This document shows, in pieces, positions 62,839-64,000 of a DNA stretch of 64,000 nt (its first letter is position 1; each line of letters opens with the position of its first letter). Under the pieces are notes generated by a model, which saw only the letters and a list, made by a program, of their open reading frames with translations, searched no databases and had not been told where the DNA came from. The translations under genes and the position numbers were made by a program. The stretch comes from Sistotremastrum niveocremeum HHB9708 (taxonomy: Eukaryota; Basidiomycota; Agaricomycetes; Sistotremastrales; Sistotremastraceae). The DNA lies in assembly GCA_001630475.1 (NCBI GenBank), contig KV419433.1, positions 261,096 to 325,095 on the forward strand, written 5' to 3'.

Positions 62839-63940
62839 ACATCACGATCGATGTTAGTGTCGTTAGTCGTAGTACGTGTGTAGTTGTTTGTTATCTTGTT
62901 GATCTTGTCCTGCTTTTCTTGTGTGTCGCTATAGATGTAGATAGCTTAGTTATTCTTGGGTATACTTGTAGTGTGTGTTCAGTGCTGTTACCGTATATAA
63001 ATATAGCTCCCGATCATGCCATCTATCAAACTGTGTAGTCTCGTTCCCAGACTCTGTAGCAATGTTTGCGCTGATTTGTCTTGTGTCAAAGCGGATTAGG
63101 GGAAGAGGAGGAGGTGCCGGTGCGGTTGGGTGATGAGGAGGGGTGGAAGAAGGAGTCAGAGGAAATGATGGAGTTGAGCGAGATATCGATGGCTTTCTTG
63201 AACATGTCATGATTGTGGCTTTGTGTAACCGGTAATTGTTACTCTAAGTCTCTAAGCGCTTGATTACGTAAACGGCTTGTATATTCATCGTAAACAAAGA
63301 CAAATATACTTCTACTTCTTGCCTTACCTTCGTCCCAGTGCTATAGCACGGTCCGAACAAGACGCAGAGTCTATCGACTAGCTATAACTTGCTCCGCTCG
63401 GAGGATCTCCATCAGGAAAACCCGTTTGACCCCATAGCCCAGGGGGTGGCTACACAGACATGGGGTGGGAAATGCGGGGATATAGGAGCCGTGTAGGAAC
63501 CCATAGCCAATCGAACGGAACTGTAGACTGCTGTAGCCGGAGCCATAAGTACGTAGTCCCGTGTAGCTGTTCGAGTCTTCTAGCCTTCCGAGAGCTAGAC
63601 AATTCGCGTACCCGACTGTATGATTGCACTTTCCTGCCGAACAATGGTAAGGACAGTGTACAATGTTGGAATATGTATTATTCTAGCGATCTGTTACACT
63701 CAAATGATCAACAAAACTGAACATGCGAAGAGACGAATAACTGTTGAAATAGAAGGATCTGAACCGGTCTAAGCTATTCTTTCTAGAAGGACTGTGATCT
63801 GTTTGCGAGCCGAATTGAGGTGTCAAGTGACAAGCCATATGAATACACCCTAAAGGTATGACTTCGCTGACTACCTTCTGCTGATGCAGCTGTGGACGAA
63901 TGACCCACATACCCGTGTTGACTTCGGCTTGGCTTCGAAA
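62839..63940. other. Subterminal non-coding region
   Basis: Frames are short and lack domains. It contains the 3' flank of the questin-oxidase-like gene and about 700 bp before the terminal repeat. No gene, tRNA or element was recognised. Confidence 0.5.
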
Positions 63941-64000
63941 CGGTTAGCGGTTAGGTTAGGTTAGCGGTTAGGTTAGGTTAGCGGTTAGGTTAGCGGTTAG
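63941..64000 (+). repeat. TTAG-rich telomere-like repeat at window end
   Basis: At least 60 bases of GTTAG and CGGTTAG units alternate up to the last base. The G-rich strand runs 5'-3' toward the window end, the orientation expected at a right chromosome end. The canonical fungal unit TTAGGG is not present, so this may be a variant, subtelomeric or interstitial array. Confidence 0.6.

Overview
The window looks like nuclear DNA of a filamentous basidiomycete, most likely an agaricomycete. Genes are dense and on both strands. They are broken by many introns of about 45-70 bp that usually start GTACGT/GTATGT/GTGAGT. The families are ones I know from mushroom-forming fungi: DUF6533 seven-helix proteins, WW-like membrane proteins, FNSLxQSxC surface proteins, coiled-coil proteins with a peptidase-like fold, DRS2, SRS2 and an amino-acid/GABA-type permease. 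There is no bacterial, viral or organellar signal. One 170-base gap (N) lies at 1484-1653. Gene models below were built by reading splice sites by eye and checking phase; none is supported by transcripts.

Left part, 0-9.2 kb. An FNSLxQS surface-protein gene (2355-3310, minus) keeps a signal peptide and Cys-rich ectodomain but no membrane anchor. The matching anchor and tail lie downstream (490-1483), cut by a 369-bp hAT-like MITE with a perfect 8-bp target duplication. Between them are the gap and a block of palindromic repeats. Next come two small tandem paralogous genes (4184-4466, 4840-5154), then a large gene (5492-9173) with a peptidase-like domain, coiled coils and two ubiquitin-binding-like motifs.

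Middle left, 10-27.8 kb. This is an accessory region with three tandem-oriented paralogs of a WW-like/multi-helix membrane family (10371-12205, 18452-20773, 23559-25761). Interspersed are a small Cys-rich ORF, a second FNSLxQS receptor-like gene, a seven-helix protein and a degenerate HNH-family protein. About 2 kb (25.8-27.8 kb) is unresolved.

Centre, 27.8-46 kb. A complete 17-exon DRS2-type flippase is followed by a 658-bp MULE-like MITE with perfect 38-bp terminal repeats and a 9-bp target duplication. Then come a coiled-coil paralog, an SRS2 helicase, and a tandem pair of four-helix membrane proteins whose promoters were duplicated with them. A third coiled-coil paralog sits between that pair.

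Right part, 46-64 kb. An amino-acid/GABA permease has three unusually long pyrimidine-rich introns. It is followed by a group of oxidative genes: two phenol-hydroxylase-type FAD monooxygenases, a DUF6533 protein, and a questin-oxidase-like gene that is divergent from the second monooxygenase across only 82 bp. The last 60 bases are a TTAG-rich telomere-like repeat running G-rich toward the window end.
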